Below are positions 1 to 7,342 of a stretch of 9,767 bases of DNA, one piece after another. The position numbers were made by a program, and so were the translations under genes. Source of the DNA: Burkholderiales bacterium. Its GTDB lineage: Bacteria; Pseudomonadota; Gammaproteobacteria; Burkholderiales; Casimicrobiaceae. Positions within the stretch are counted from its first letter, which is position 1. Each line of letters begins with the position of its first letter. Below the pieces are notes generated by a model. It was not told where the DNA came from and did not search any database. It saw nothing but the letters and a program-made list of their open reading frames with translations. Location of the stretch: assembly GCA_025935435.1 (NCBI GenBank), contig JAICVH010000056.1, positions 1-9,767 on the forward strand. The letters are read 5' to 3'.

Positions 1-482
1 GCGAGCAGCGAAAATTCGCGCGCCGACAGCTCGACGGGCCGCCCGCCTTGCGTGACCGTGTGCGCGGCGGTGTCGAGCGCGAGTTCGCCGTGACGGAGCA
101 CGTTGTCCTCGCGGGCAACGTCGCGCCGCAGTAATGCGCGCATCCGCGCGGCGAGTTCGTCAAGGCTGAAGGGCTTCGTCAGGTAGTCGTCGGCGCCTGC
201 ATCCAGTCCGGCAACGCGATCGGCAACGGCGTCGCGCGCGGTGACGACGAGCACCCGCACGCGGTTGCCTTCGCGGCGCAGTTCGCGCAGCAGTTCGATC
301 CCGCTCTTGCGCGGCAGTCCAAGATCGAGCAACACCATCGCGTAAGCGTCATCAGCGGCCGCGAGTGCCGACTGCGCCGCGCCGCCATCGGTCACCCAGT
401 CGACGGCGTAACCGTCCTGCTGCAGTGCCTGCTGCAGCGTCTTGCCGATCATCGGGTCGTCTTCGACCAGCAGGATGCGCAT
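1..482 (-). CDS. OmpR/PhoB-family response regulator, QseB/PmrA-like (3' end outside window)
   Basis: A two-component DNA-binding response regulator that would be phosphorylated by a partner histidine kinase not in the window. The start is ATG at 482-480, preceded by GGAGA (492-488) at 5 nt spacing. About 160 codons are present. The receiver domain (residues 1-115) opens with MRILLVEDD (acidic pocket D8, D9), has the phospho-acceptor D53 in LLDLGLPRKSG, the T81 switch in VVTARD, and K103 in LTKPF. Residues from about 122 on (NVLRHGELALDTAAHTV, then PVELSAREFSLL) begin the winged-helix trans_reg_C domain, which runs off the left edge. VDWVTDG and LDLGLPRKSG closely resemble the QseB/PmrA/TctD branch of the family. 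It is transcribed divergently from the DUF4331 operon across a 143-bp gap holding a PmrA-box-like repeat, so autoregulation and control of that operon are plausible inferences. The specific stimulus cannot be told. Confidence 0.95.
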   Translation of the reverse strand, partial: MRILLVEDDPMIGKTLQQALQQDGYAVDWVTDGGAAQSALAAADDAYAMVLLDLGLPRKSGIELLRELRREGNRVRVLVVTARDAVADRVAGLDAGADDYLTKPFSLDELAARMRALLRRDVAREDNVLRHGELALDTAAHTVTQGGRPVELSAREFSLL

Positions 483-504
483 CGCGGTCTCCGGGTTGCG
501 GCCC

Positions 505-510
505 ATTCTA
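505..510 (-). promoter_or_regulatory. Candidate -10 element of the response regulator gene
   Basis: Read on the minus strand, 510-505 is TAGAAT, five of six matches to TATAAT. It lies about 22 bp upstream of the regulator ATG, predicting a short leader of roughly 15 nt that still contains the GGAGA ribosome site. No good TTGACA-like -35 lies 16-18 bp upstream (about 528-533 reads AGTGCC). The PmrA-box-like repeat at 521-537 overlaps that position, which would fit activator-dependent expression. It is a single short match, so the call is tentative. Confidence 0.35.
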
Positions 511-520
511 CGGTCCGTAC

Positions 521-537
521 CTTAAGCGGCACTGAAC
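521..537 (+). promoter_or_regulatory. PmrA/QseB-box-like direct repeat in the divergent intergenic region
   Basis: The sequence is CTTAAG, five bases, CTGAAC: two half-sites repeating with an 11-bp period (one helical turn). This resembles the known PmrA/QseB-type recognition pattern of CTTAA(T/G) half-sites separated by 5 bp; the second half has one mismatch in its CTTAA core. It sits 39-55 bp upstream of the start codon of a QseB/PmrA-like regulator and about 90-105 bp upstream of the divergent DUF4331 gene. The match of site type to adjacent regulator type makes this better than a random hit, but binding is inferred. Confidence 0.45.
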
Positions 538-557
538 CTCGCGGCGGGTGTTTCGAG

Positions 558-583
558 GCCGGCGATGAATCCAAAACGCCGGC
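558..583. repeat. Inverted repeat upstream of the DUF4331 gene
   Basis: GCCGGCG (558-564) and CGCCGGC (577-583) are perfect 7-bp reverse complements around a 12-nt AT-richer centre (565-576). It lies 43 bp before the DUF4331 start. It could be an operator for a dimeric regulator or a hairpin in the mRNA leader. There is no following T-run, so it does not look like a terminator. G+C-rich 7-bp palindromes also arise by chance in such DNA. Confidence 0.3.
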
Positions 584-625
584 GGCCACGTATGCGTTTC
601 CACCACCCACGTCAGGAGATTCGTC

Positions 626-2176
626 ATGCACCACGTCAGCGACCGCCGTCCGAGCTTCCGCCGTGCCGCCCTCTCCCTGCTCGTCGCCGCGGCCGTCGTC
701 GCGCCGGGCGCCACTCCGGCGCTGGCGTCGAGCCACCGCGAAGCACCCTTCATCGCAACGCAACCGCAGGTCGATGCAACGGATTTCTACATGTTCCGCA
801 GTTACGAGGCAGGGCGCGAGAGTTACGTGACGCTCGTTGCCAACTACCTGCCGTTGCAGGACCCATATGGCGGGCCGAATTACTTCAAGCTCGACCCGAA
901 CGCGCGCTACGAGATCCATGTCAGCAACGATGGCGGTGCCGCGGCCAACCTGACGTTCTCGTTTCGCGTGCAGAACACGCTCGCCGACAACCAGATTTCG
1001 GTCGGCGGCAAGCTGGTGTCGATTCCGCTCGCGCAGAACGGATCGGCCGACGTGGCGACGCTGAATTCGCCGGCGCTGAACGTCCACGAAACCTACACGC
1101 TCGACGTCATCCGCGGCGCCGGCCGGGGCAACAACCGTCAGCCGGTGATCAACATGGCGACCGGTGGAACGACGTTCGACAAGCCGGTCGACTACATCGG
1201 CACGAAGACGATCAGCGAGTACATCGGCTATGCGAACCGGCACGTTGCAGACGTCCAGATTCCCGGCTGCATGGGCAGCGGCCGCGTGTTCGTCGGCCAG
1301 CGCAAGGATCCGTTCGTCGTCAATCTCGGCGAGACGTTCGACCTCGTCAACATCAAGTACCCGGCCACCGAATTGAATCCGCTGGCCGAATTCGCCACGA
1401 CCGATTCGCTCGCGGACGCCAATGTGACGTCGTTCGTTCTGGAAGTGCCGATTGCATGCCTCACCGAAGGCAAGGGTCCGATCATCGGCGCGTGGACGAC
1501 GGCCAGCGTGCCGATGTCGCGTGTGCTGTCGAAGAACCCCGAGGCCGGCCTGGACCCGACGATGCAGAACGGCGACTACGTCCAGGTCTCGCGTCTCGGC
1601 GCACCGCTCGTCAACGAGGTCGTCATCGGCCTCAAGGACAAGAACCGGTTCAACGCAAGCGAACCGAAGGATGACGCGCAATTCGCGACGTACGTGACGA
1701 ACCCCACGTTGCCGGCGCTGCTCGAGGCATTGTTCGGGTCCGCCGGGGTCAAGGCGCCGTCCAACTTTCCGCGGACCGACCTGGTCGCGGCATTTCTCAC
1801 CGGCATCGACGGCTTGAACAAGCCCGCCAACGTCACGGCGTCCGAAATGCTGCGGTTGAATACGTCGATCGCACCGACGCCCGGGCCGTCGCAAAACCGG
1901 CTCGGCGTGCTGGCCGGCGACAACGCGGGCTTTCCGAATGGCCGCCGCCCGGCCGATGACGTCGTCGACATCGAGCTTCGTGTCGCGATGGGCGTGCTCT
2001 GCACGTTGAACATCGGCGGATGCAAGCCGGCCGATGCACCCGCCGGCGGCCTGCATTACACCGACGGCGCGTACATCGGCTCGGCGTTTTTTGCGAACGA
2101 GTTCCCATACCTGCGTGCACCGTTGAAGGGCTCGCCGAACGACGACAACGCGATCAAGTCCGCAAAGCGGCCGTAA
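626..2176 (+). CDS. Exported DUF4331 domain-containing protein
   Basis: A 516-residue secreted or periplasmic protein of the DUF4331 family, which has no established biochemical role. The start ATG has AGGAGA at 614-619, 6 nt upstream. Residues 1-34 form a Sec signal peptide: Arg-rich start, hydrophobic stretch ALSLLVAAAVVAP, then cleavage after ALA. The mature protein begins SSHREAP, the typical opening of this family. Other family hallmarks are ATDFYMFRSYE near residues 51-61, GFPNGRRPADDVVDIEL at about 435-451, and the closing NEFPYLRAPLKGSPN. Four cysteines (C215, C278, C459, C466) could form two disulfides in an oxidising compartment. It is the first gene of a three-gene unit with a TPR protein and a HupE-like protein, all with signal peptides, so a common envelope function is likely. 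The family assignment is strong; the function is unknown. Confidence 0.93.
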   Translation: MHHVSDRRPSFRRAALSLLVAAAVVAPGATPALASSHREAPFIATQPQVDATDFYMFRSYEAGRESYVTLVANYLPLQDPYGGPNYFKLDPNARYEIHVSNDGGAAANLTFSFRVQNTLADNQISVGGKLVSIPLAQNGSADVATLNSPALNVHETYTLDVIRGAGRGNNRQPVINMATGGTTFDKPVDYIGTKTISEYIGYANRHVADVQIPGCMGSGRVFVGQRKDPFVVNLGETFDLVNIKYPATELNPLAEFATTDSLADANVTSFVLEVPIACLTEGKGPIIGAWTTASVPMSRVLSKNPEAGLDPTMQNGDYVQVSRLGAPLVNEVVIGLKDKNRFNASEPKDDAQFATYVTNPTLPALLEALFGSAGVKAPSNFPRTDLVAAFLTGIDGLNKPANVTASEMLRLNTSIAPTPGPSQNRLGVLAGDNAGFPNGRRPADDVVDIELRVAMGVLCTLNIGGCKPADAPAGGLHYTDGAYIGSAFFANEFPYLRAPLKGSPNDDNAIKSAKRP

Positions 2177-2193
2177 CGCAGGCCGAGTCGAGC

Positions 2194-3375
2194 GTGGGCA
2201 GTCCGGCCGTGTGGCGAGCGTCGATCGTCGTGTTGATCGCAGCGCTGCTGGCGGACGTTGCCCACGCGCGGCCGTTCGTGCCCGACAACGATGCCGTCGT
2301 GCTCGAGCGCCTGCCGGAGAAGGGCGATGCCGCGCTGACGCATCTGAAGCGAATGCGTGCCGCGTTGATCGCGAATCCGCGCGATCTCGACATCGCGCTG
2401 CCGGTAGCCCGCAGTGCAATCGACGCGGCACGAACCTTCGGCGACCCGCGCTTTCTGGGCCAGGCGCAGGCGGCGCTCGCGCCATGGTGGACCGGCTACG
2501 ACATACCCGTCGCGGTGCTGCTGTTGCGTGCCACGCTGAAGCAGAGCCAGCACGACTTCGATGGCGCGCTCGCCGATCTCGATCATCTGCTCGCCGCGCA
2601 GCCGTCGCTCGCCCAGGGGCGGCTCACTCGTGCGACCGTGCACAGCGTTATCGGCCGTTACGCCGACGCGCGGCGCGACTGTGCGACGCTCGTGGGTCGC
2701 GTCGCCGCCATCGTCGTCGCCGCGTGCGATGCGGCCCCCGCGAGTCTCTCCGGACACGCGGCTGCCGCGTACGAAACGCTGCGGCAAACACTCGCCGACG
2801 CGGGTGGCAACGCCGAGGTCCGCGCGTGGGCGTCGACGCTTGCGGCCGAGATCGCCGCGCGGCGCGGCGATCCGGCCACCGCTGAACGCCACTTTCGCAC
2901 GGCGCTCGCCATCGATCCGCGGGACCCGTATCTCAAGGGCGCTTACGCCGATTTTCTGCTCGACCACGAACGTCCGCGCGACGTGCTTGCGCTGTTGCGC
3001 GACGATGAGCGCAACGACGCGCTGCTGCTGCGTCTTGCCCTGGCCGAGCAGGGTCTCGCCGACCACGCCGCGTCGTTCGCGAAGCATCGCGAGGCGCTGG
3101 CTGCGCGCTTCGATGCGGCGCGCCGACGTGGTGACGCCGTACATCGGCGCGAGGAGGCGCGCTTTCGCTTGGCGATCGAACACGACGCGCGCGCGGCGCT
3201 CGCGCTCGCACGCGACAACTGGGCCGTACAGCGCGAGCCGGCGGATCTGCGCATCCTGATCGAAGCAGCGCAGTCGACCGGCGACGCGGCGACGCTGAAA
3301 ATCGTCGCGGACTGGATAATCGCCCACCACCTGGACGACGCGATCCTCATGCCGCGCGCGGAGCGTGCCCGGTGA
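2194..3375 (+). CDS. Exported tetratricopeptide-repeat protein
   Basis: A protein of about 393 residues with a signal peptide (WRASIVVLIAALLADVAHA, cleavage predicted after residue 25) followed by an almost wholly helical, Ala/Arg/Asp/Leu-rich region. TPR-like helix pairs are visible at about residues 106-165 (ALADLDHLLAAQPSLAQGRL, then VHSVIGRYADARRD) and about 209-268 (GDPATAERHFRTALAIDPRDP, then AYADFLLDHERPRDVLALL). C163 and C178 may pair as a disulfide. TPR folds usually act as protein-binding scaffolds, so it may dock the DUF4331 or HupE-like partner in the periplasm (inference). I chose GTG 2194, 17 nt after the DUF4331 stop, because the signal peptide follows directly. GTG 2209 is an equal alternative. 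Neither has a clear Shine-Dalgarno, suggesting translational coupling. In-frame ATG 2020 would bury the signal peptide and is unlikely. Its stop overlaps the next start by one base. Confidence 0.85.
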   Translation: MGSPAVWRASIVVLIAALLADVAHARPFVPDNDAVVLERLPEKGDAALTHLKRMRAALIANPRDLDIALPVARSAIDAARTFGDPRFLGQAQAALAPWWTGYDIPVAVLLLRATLKQSQHDFDGALADLDHLLAAQPSLAQGRLTRATVHSVIGRYADARRDCATLVGRVAAIVVAACDAAPASLSGHAAAAYETLRQTLADAGGNAEVRAWASTLAAEIAARRGDPATAERHFRTALAIDPRDPYLKGAYADFLLDHERPRDVLALLRDDERNDALLLRLALAEQGLADHAASFAKHREALAARFDAARRRGDAVHRREEARFRLAIEHDARAALALARDNWAVQREPADLRILIEAAQSTGDAATLKIVADWIIAHHLDDAILMPRAERAR

Positions 3376-4508
3376 TGCGGCCGATTGCTTTCCTCGCGGC
3401 TGCCTTGCTCGCACTCCCGGCATTCGCACACAAGGCGAGCGATGCGTATCTGACGCTCGAGCGTGACGGCGCGTCGCTGCGCGGGCAATGGGATATCGCG
3501 TTGCGCGATCTCGACAATGCGCTCGGGCTCGACGCGAACGGCGACGGGGACCTGACGTGGGGCGAAGTGCGCAGCCGGCACGCCGACATCGCGCGTTATG
3601 CGCTGTCGCGGCTGCAGGTCTCGTCAGCCGGTGAACGTTGTGCGCTGGCACCGGCGGATCAACGGATCGATACGCACACGGACGGCGCATACGCGGTGCT
3701 GACATTCACCGGTCGCTGTGCGCAGCATGGACCGACGCTGGCGCTCGACTATCGGCTGTTCGAGGGCCTAGATCCGTTGCATCGCGGCTTGCTGAATTAT
3801 GTCGAACGCGGCGCGAGTTACAGCGTCGTTTTCAGCGTCGATACGCCGCACCGGATCGTCGGCGGCGAGAGCAGCGGCGGGTGGGGCCAGTTCACGACGT
3901 ACGTGCGCGAAGGCGTCTCGCACATCTGGACGGGCTTCGATCACGTGCTGTTCCTGTTATCGCTGCTGCTGCCGGCAGTGCTGCTGCGCAGCGGCGAAGC
4001 GTGGGGTCCGCGAACATCGTTCCACGACGCCTTTGTCGACGTCTTCAAGGTCGTGACGGCGTTCACGGTCGCGCACTCGATCACGTTGTCGCTCGCCGCT
4101 TTGTCGATCGTCATTCTGCCGTCGCGCGCGGTCGAGTCCGGGATCGCGCTGTCCGTCGTGCTGGCGGCGCTTAACAACCTGTTCCCCGTCGTTGCCAACG
4201 GCCGCTGGATCGCGGCGTTCGGCTTCGGCCTGCTGCATGGGTTCGGCTTCGCGGGCGCCCTGCAGGACCTCGGCCTGCCGAGCGGTTCGCTCGCACTGTC
4301 GCTCGCTGCATTCAACCTGGGCGTCGAAGCGGGTCAGCTTGCCATCGTGTGCGCGTTCCTGCCCGTCGCGTACACGCTGCGGTCGACATGGACGTATCGA
4401 CGGTTGCTCTTCGGTGGCGGCTCGGTCGCGATCGCCGCTGTCGCCTCAATCTGGCTCGTCGAGCGCGCGTTCGACGTCGGCGTATTCAACGCGCTCGCCG
4501 CCCGCTGA
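3375..4508 (+). CDS. HupE/UreJ-family integral membrane protein with EF-hand-like ectodomain
   Basis: A 377-residue protein. Residues 1-18 are a signal peptide ending in AFA; the mature protein would start with His (HKASDAYLTL). An extracytoplasmic domain of about 160 residues follows, holding a full 12-residue EF-hand-type loop D53-A-N55-G-D57-G-D59-L-T-W-G-E64 and two cysteines (C89, C115). The C-terminal half has about six membrane segments with HupE/UreJ_2 signatures: H183-IWTGFD189-H190-VLFLLSLLLP, AFTVAH234SITL, FGFGLLH288GFGFAGAL and FNLGVEAGQ. Members of the wider HupE/UreJ group are linked to Ni2+ uptake for hydrogenase or urease, but no such genes are here, so the substrate is open. 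The ATG overlaps the TPR stop (TGATG), implying coupling; GTG 3372 just upstream is an alternative. It is the last gene of the unit. No convincing terminator lies in the 53-bp gap before the convergent dioxygenase gene. Confidence 0.9.
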   Translation: MRPIAFLAAALLALPAFAHKASDAYLTLERDGASLRGQWDIALRDLDNALGLDANGDGDLTWGEVRSRHADIARYALSRLQVSSAGERCALAPADQRIDTHTDGAYAVLTFTGRCAQHGPTLALDYRLFEGLDPLHRGLLNYVERGASYSVVFSVDTPHRIVGGESSGGWGQFTTYVREGVSHIWTGFDHVLFLLSLLLPAVLLRSGEAWGPRTSFHDAFVDVFKVVTAFTVAHSITLSLAALSIVILPSRAVESGIALSVVLAALNNLFPVVANGRWIAAFGFGLLHGFGFAGALQDLGLPSGSLALSLAAFNLGVEAGQLAIVCAFLPVAYTLRSTWTYRRLLFGGGSVAIAAVASIWLVERAFDVGVFNALAAR

Positions 4509-4561
4509 CCCCCCGGAATCGTCGCGACGTTGCCAGCCGTGCTGTACCGCCTGAATGGCTG

Positions 4562-5458
4562 TTACATGCCGCCGTTCACGAACGCGGACGCCAGGATCGC
4601 CTCGGCGCGGCCCGCAGGCGCCGCCTCCTTAAGCGTGATTCGCCACAGCGTCCGCGGATGTGCAGGATCGACCAGCGTCGCCGAATGCAGCAACGACGCG
4701 TTGTCCCAGATGACGACATCGCCGATGCCGTAAGTGACGCTCAACTGATAGCGCGGCTGTGTCGCGTGCGAGGCGAGTTCGTCGAGCAGCGCATGCGCCT
4801 CGTCGTCGGGCATGCCGACGATGCCGAACGAGCTCCCCGACACTGCGTAGAGCGCCTTGCGGCCGGTCGCCGGATGCGTGCGGGCAACGGGATGCGTGAT
4901 GAGCGGCATCCTTGCCTTCTGCTCAGCCGTGAGCACCGAGGCGACCGTGCGCGTCGACTCGTCCTGATTGTGGCGATTGCCGTAGTGATGGATCGCGAGC
5001 AGCGGGTCGATGCGCCGCTTCATCGCAGCCGAGAGCCCGTCGTACGCCGCGTACTGGTTGGCGAAGAGCGTGTTGCCGCCAACTGCGGGCACCTCGATCG
5101 AGTAGAGCGTCGTCGCGCGTGCCGGCACGTCGAGATACGAATAATCGGTGTGAAAGTACGTGCCTGCGTCGGCAAGCCCGAGCGGCTTGCCGTTCTCGAC
5201 GCGGTTCGACAGGATCAGGATGTTCGGATCCGCCGGATGATGGAACTGATCGATGACATGCGGCTCCGGCGGACCGAAGCGCCGTGCAAACGCCAGGAAC
5301 TGTGCTGGCGTCAGCCGCTGCTGTCGGAACACCAGCACCTGGCCGTCGAGGAATGCCCGTTCGATTTCACTGAATGCCGCATCGGACAGCGGGTGCGCGA
5401 GATCGACGCCGGTCGCCTCGAGTCCGAAGCCCGCCGACAGCGGCTTCAAGTGCAGCAT
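4562..5458 (-). CDS. TauD/TfdA-family 2-oxoglutarate/Fe(II)-dependent dioxygenase
   Basis: A 298-residue cytoplasmic non-heme iron oxygenase that couples 2-oxoglutarate decarboxylation to oxidation of an organic substrate. The iron triad is visible as H103 and D105 (YFHTDYSYLDVP) and H258 (WDNASLLH). R269 and R273 (RTLWRITL) lie 11 and 15 residues after H258, the same spacing as the co-substrate-binding arginines of E. coli TauD. EVPAVGGNTLFAN and AAYDGLSAAMKRRI are typical of the family. From memory of TauD, its taurine amino-group contacts Y73 and N95 appear as D70 and G99 here, while the sulfonate-contacting His aligns with H67. Taurine is therefore not the obvious substrate. The start ATG 5458 lies 8 nt after the TRAP large-permease stop with only a weak GAG-type ribosome site, so it is probably co-translated as the last gene of the transporter operon and acts on the imported compound. 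Confidence 0.93.
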   Translation of the reverse strand: MLHLKPLSAGFGLEATGVDLAHPLSDAAFSEIERAFLDGQVLVFRQQRLTPAQFLAFARRFGPPEPHVIDQFHHPADPNILILSNRVENGKPLGLADAGTYFHTDYSYLDVPARATTLYSIEVPAVGGNTLFANQYAAYDGLSAAMKRRIDPLLAIHHYGNRHNQDESTRTVASVLTAEQKARMPLITHPVARTHPATGRKALYAVSGSSFGIVGMPDDEAHALLDELASHATQPRYQLSVTYGIGDVVIWDNASLLHSATLVDPAHPRTLWRITLKEAAPAGRAEAILASAFVNGGM

Positions 5459-5466
5459 CGTGTCAC

Positions 5467-6783
5467 TCAATTGAGGAAGTCCGGACGGATGAGCTCCGGC
5501 AGCCACAACGGAATCCGCGGCCAGACGATCATCGCCGCTAGCACCAGCAGCATCGGCACCAGCATGATCATCGTGTCCTTGAGCGCGTAGCGCAAGCGCA
5601 CCTTGGCGATCGCGCACGATACCATCAGGCACATGCCGTACGGCGGCGTGACGAGGCCGAACGCGAGCGCGACGATGCTGATGATCGCGAACGACACGGG
5701 GTGCATGTGCACCGACTCGGCGAGCGGCTGTAAAACCGTGCCGACGATGATGATCGCGGGAATCGCGTCCAGGAAGCAGCCCACGACGAGGAACACGAGC
5801 ACGATGAAAAAGCCGACGCCGATCGGCCCCATGCCCCACGTGGCCACGTTCGCAAGCAGAGCCTTCGGTATCTGGTAATACGCGAGCAGCCAGCCGAAAA
5901 TCGACGCGGTGCCGACGCAAAAGAGCGCGATCGCCGAAAGCTTGCCGGTTTCGAGCAGCGCTTCATACAGCTGCTTGCTGCCCATCTCACGGTAGAACCC
6001 GAGCGACAGGATCGCGGCGTAAAGCACGGCGGCGGCGGCCGATTCGGTCGCGGTGAACCAGCCGAGAAGGATGCCGCCGACGATGATGAACGGCGTCATC
6101 AGCGCCGGCACCGAGACGAGCGCTGCCTTCACGAATTCCTTGAACGACGAGCGCGGATACGTCGGGTAGTTGCGGATCTTCGCGTAGGCGTGCACGGTTG
6201 CCATTTGCGCCAATCCGATCAGCAGGCCGGGAATCACGCCGGCGAGATAAAGCGCACCGATCGATACCTGCAGCACGCCGCCCCACACGACCATCAGGAT
6301 CGACGGCGGAATGATGACCGCGAGCACGGCCGAAACCGCCGTGATCGCGATCGAGAAAGACAGGTCGTACCCTTCCTTGACCTGCGCTTCGATGAAGATC
6401 TTGCCCTGGCTCGCGGCGTCGGCGGTCGACGACCCCGAGATGCCGGCGAAGAAGACGGACAGAAGCACGTTGATCTGCGCGAGCGCGCCCGGAAAAGTCC
6501 CAACCATCGTGCGCGACAGGTGCACGAGTCGATCGGTGATCCCGCCGACGTTCATGAGGTTTGCCGTGAGCAGGAAGAACGGCACCGCGAGCAGGATGAA
6601 CGAGTTGTAAGCCTTGAACGTCGTGTTGAAGATCACCATCGGCGACAGCCGCGGCTCGATGATCAGCACAGGCAGGCACGCGAGCCCGAGCGCGAACGCA
6701 ACCGGCACGCGCAGCATCATCAGCAGGAAGAAGGCGCCGAACAGCCAGAGCGCAGCGGCGCCGGGCGTCAGCGCGGCGGTCAT
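5467..6783 (-). CDS. TRAP transporter large permease subunit (DctM family)
   Basis: The ion-coupled membrane subunit that carries the solute across the inner membrane in a tripartite ATP-independent periplasmic transporter. The 438 residues match the family length of about 430. Hydrophobic helices run throughout. Family landmarks are LRVPVAFALG (24-33), AVPFFLLTANLM (66-77), FFAGISGSSTADAASQG (111-127), AVIIPPS (155-161), FTATESAAAAVLYA, and TPPYGMCLMVSCAIAKV near the C-terminus. I chose ATG 6783, one nucleotide after the small-permease stop (TGA-G-ATG), because the mature family starts with a short hydrophilic leader and this spacing suits translational coupling. An in-frame start at 6828 would overlap the previous gene by 44 nt and add 15 atypical residues. 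Confidence 0.95.
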   Translation of the reverse strand: MTAALTPGAAALWLFGAFFLLMMLRVPVAFALGLACLPVLIIEPRLSPMVIFNTTFKAYNSFILLAVPFFLLTANLMNVGGITDRLVHLSRTMVGTFPGALAQINVLLSVFFAGISGSSTADAASQGKIFIEAQVKEGYDLSFSIAITAVSAVLAVIIPPSILMVVWGGVLQVSIGALYLAGVIPGLLIGLAQMATVHAYAKIRNYPTYPRSSFKEFVKAALVSVPALMTPFIIVGGILLGWFTATESAAAAVLYAAILSLGFYREMGSKQLYEALLETGKLSAIALFCVGTASIFGWLLAYYQIPKALLANVATWGMGPIGVGFFIVLVFLVVGCFLDAIPAIIIVGTVLQPLAESVHMHPVSFAIISIVALAFGLVTPPYGMCLMVSCAIAKVRLRYALKDTMIMLVPMLLVLAAMIVWPRIPLWLPELIRPDFLN

Positions 6784-6784
6784 C

Positions 6785-7312
6785 TCAGATGAGACTGCCG
6801 GTGCCGATGTCGCGCGCCACGGCGACATCTTCGGGAGTCGGTCCGTACCGGAGGATGCGGATATCGGCGCGCAGGCGCGGAATGCCGAATAAAAGCCACG
6901 TCGCGCCGGTGAGCGGCCACGCGATGAAGATCCACGCCATGGGCAGATCGGCCAGCTCGGATGTCTGGTTCCAGCCGAACTGCACGAACTTGATCCCGTA
7001 CCAGACGAAGATCAGCGCGGTGATCAGGACGAAGACCATCGACACGAGACCGACGGCAGCGTTGCCGCGCGGCGTCATCTCCGGCCATACGTCGACCTCG
7101 AAGTGCGTGCCATCGCGCACGCCAATCATCGCGCCAAGCATCACCATCCAGATGAACAGGAAGCGCGCCATCTCCTCGGTCCAGATCCACGCCGGGATGA
7201 GCCCGGTGAGCCGAGAGATCATTTGCAGCGTGACGGGCAGGATCAGCGCCGCGACGCTAACGACAAGCAGGAGGTTCAAGAGGCGGTAATAGGCGCTCAA
7301 GAACTTGTGCAT
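6785..7312 (-). CDS. TRAP transporter small permease subunit (DctQ family)
   Basis: The small membrane subunit that associates with the DctM-type permease. It has 175 residues and four predicted membrane helices (about 11-33, 47-65, 85-108 and 127-145). The DctQ signature is visible in WTEEMARFLFIWMVMLGAMI: E46, E47, R50, W55 and G60, followed by the polar H70-F-E-V-D74 segment. The ATG at 7312 is preceded by CGGAG at 7 nt spacing. It is the second gene of the operon, 78 nt behind the solute-binding protein gene. That gap contains a strong hairpin which may set the ratio of binding protein to membrane subunits. Its stop codon nearly touches the start of the large permease. Confidence 0.94.
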   Translation of the reverse strand: MHKFLSAYYRLLNLLLVVSVAALILPVTLQMISRLTGLIPAWIWTEEMARFLFIWMVMLGAMIGVRDGTHFEVDVWPEMTPRGNAAVGLVSMVFVLITALIFVWYGIKFVQFGWNQTSELADLPMAWIFIAWPLTGATWLLFGIPRLRADIRILRYGPTPEDVAVARDIGTGSLI

Positions 7313-7342
7313 GCGCGGGCTCCGATCATTTGCAGACGAAGC

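Noticed and set aside
449..2485. Long minus-strand open frame (678 codons) antisense to the DUF4331 gene
   Set aside because: The translation is Arg/Ala/His-rich low-quality sequence with no recognisable domain. It overlaps two clear genes on the other strand. Long antisense frames are expected in GC-rich DNA.
2056..3705. Long minus-strand open frame antisense to the TPR and HupE-like genes
   Set aside because: It has no domain, signal peptide or ribosome site, and it covers well-supported genes on the plus strand. It is an artefact of GC-rich codon bias.
3375..4508. Calling the HupE-like gene a hydrogenase- or urease-linked nickel permease
   Set aside because: No hydrogenase, urease or nickel-handling gene is nearby. 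The large ectodomain places it in the HupE/UreJ_2 group, whose substrate is not settled.
4509..4561. Possible bidirectional terminator between the convergent HupE-like and dioxygenase genes
   Set aside because: The only symmetry is a 10-bp palindrome (CGTCGCGACG, 4520-4529) with no loop and no T-run, so a terminator is not supported.
4349..5590. Plus-strand open frame antisense to the dioxygenase gene
   Set aside because: Arg-rich sequence with no family features, overlapping the end of the HupE-like gene and the whole dioxygenase on the opposite strand.
4562..5920. Possible fusion of the dioxygenase with an N-terminal extension (frame open to 5920)
   Set aside because: The added residues are Arg/His-rich and are out-of-frame translation of the large permease gene. 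The family N-terminus MLHLKPLSAGFG starts at 5458.
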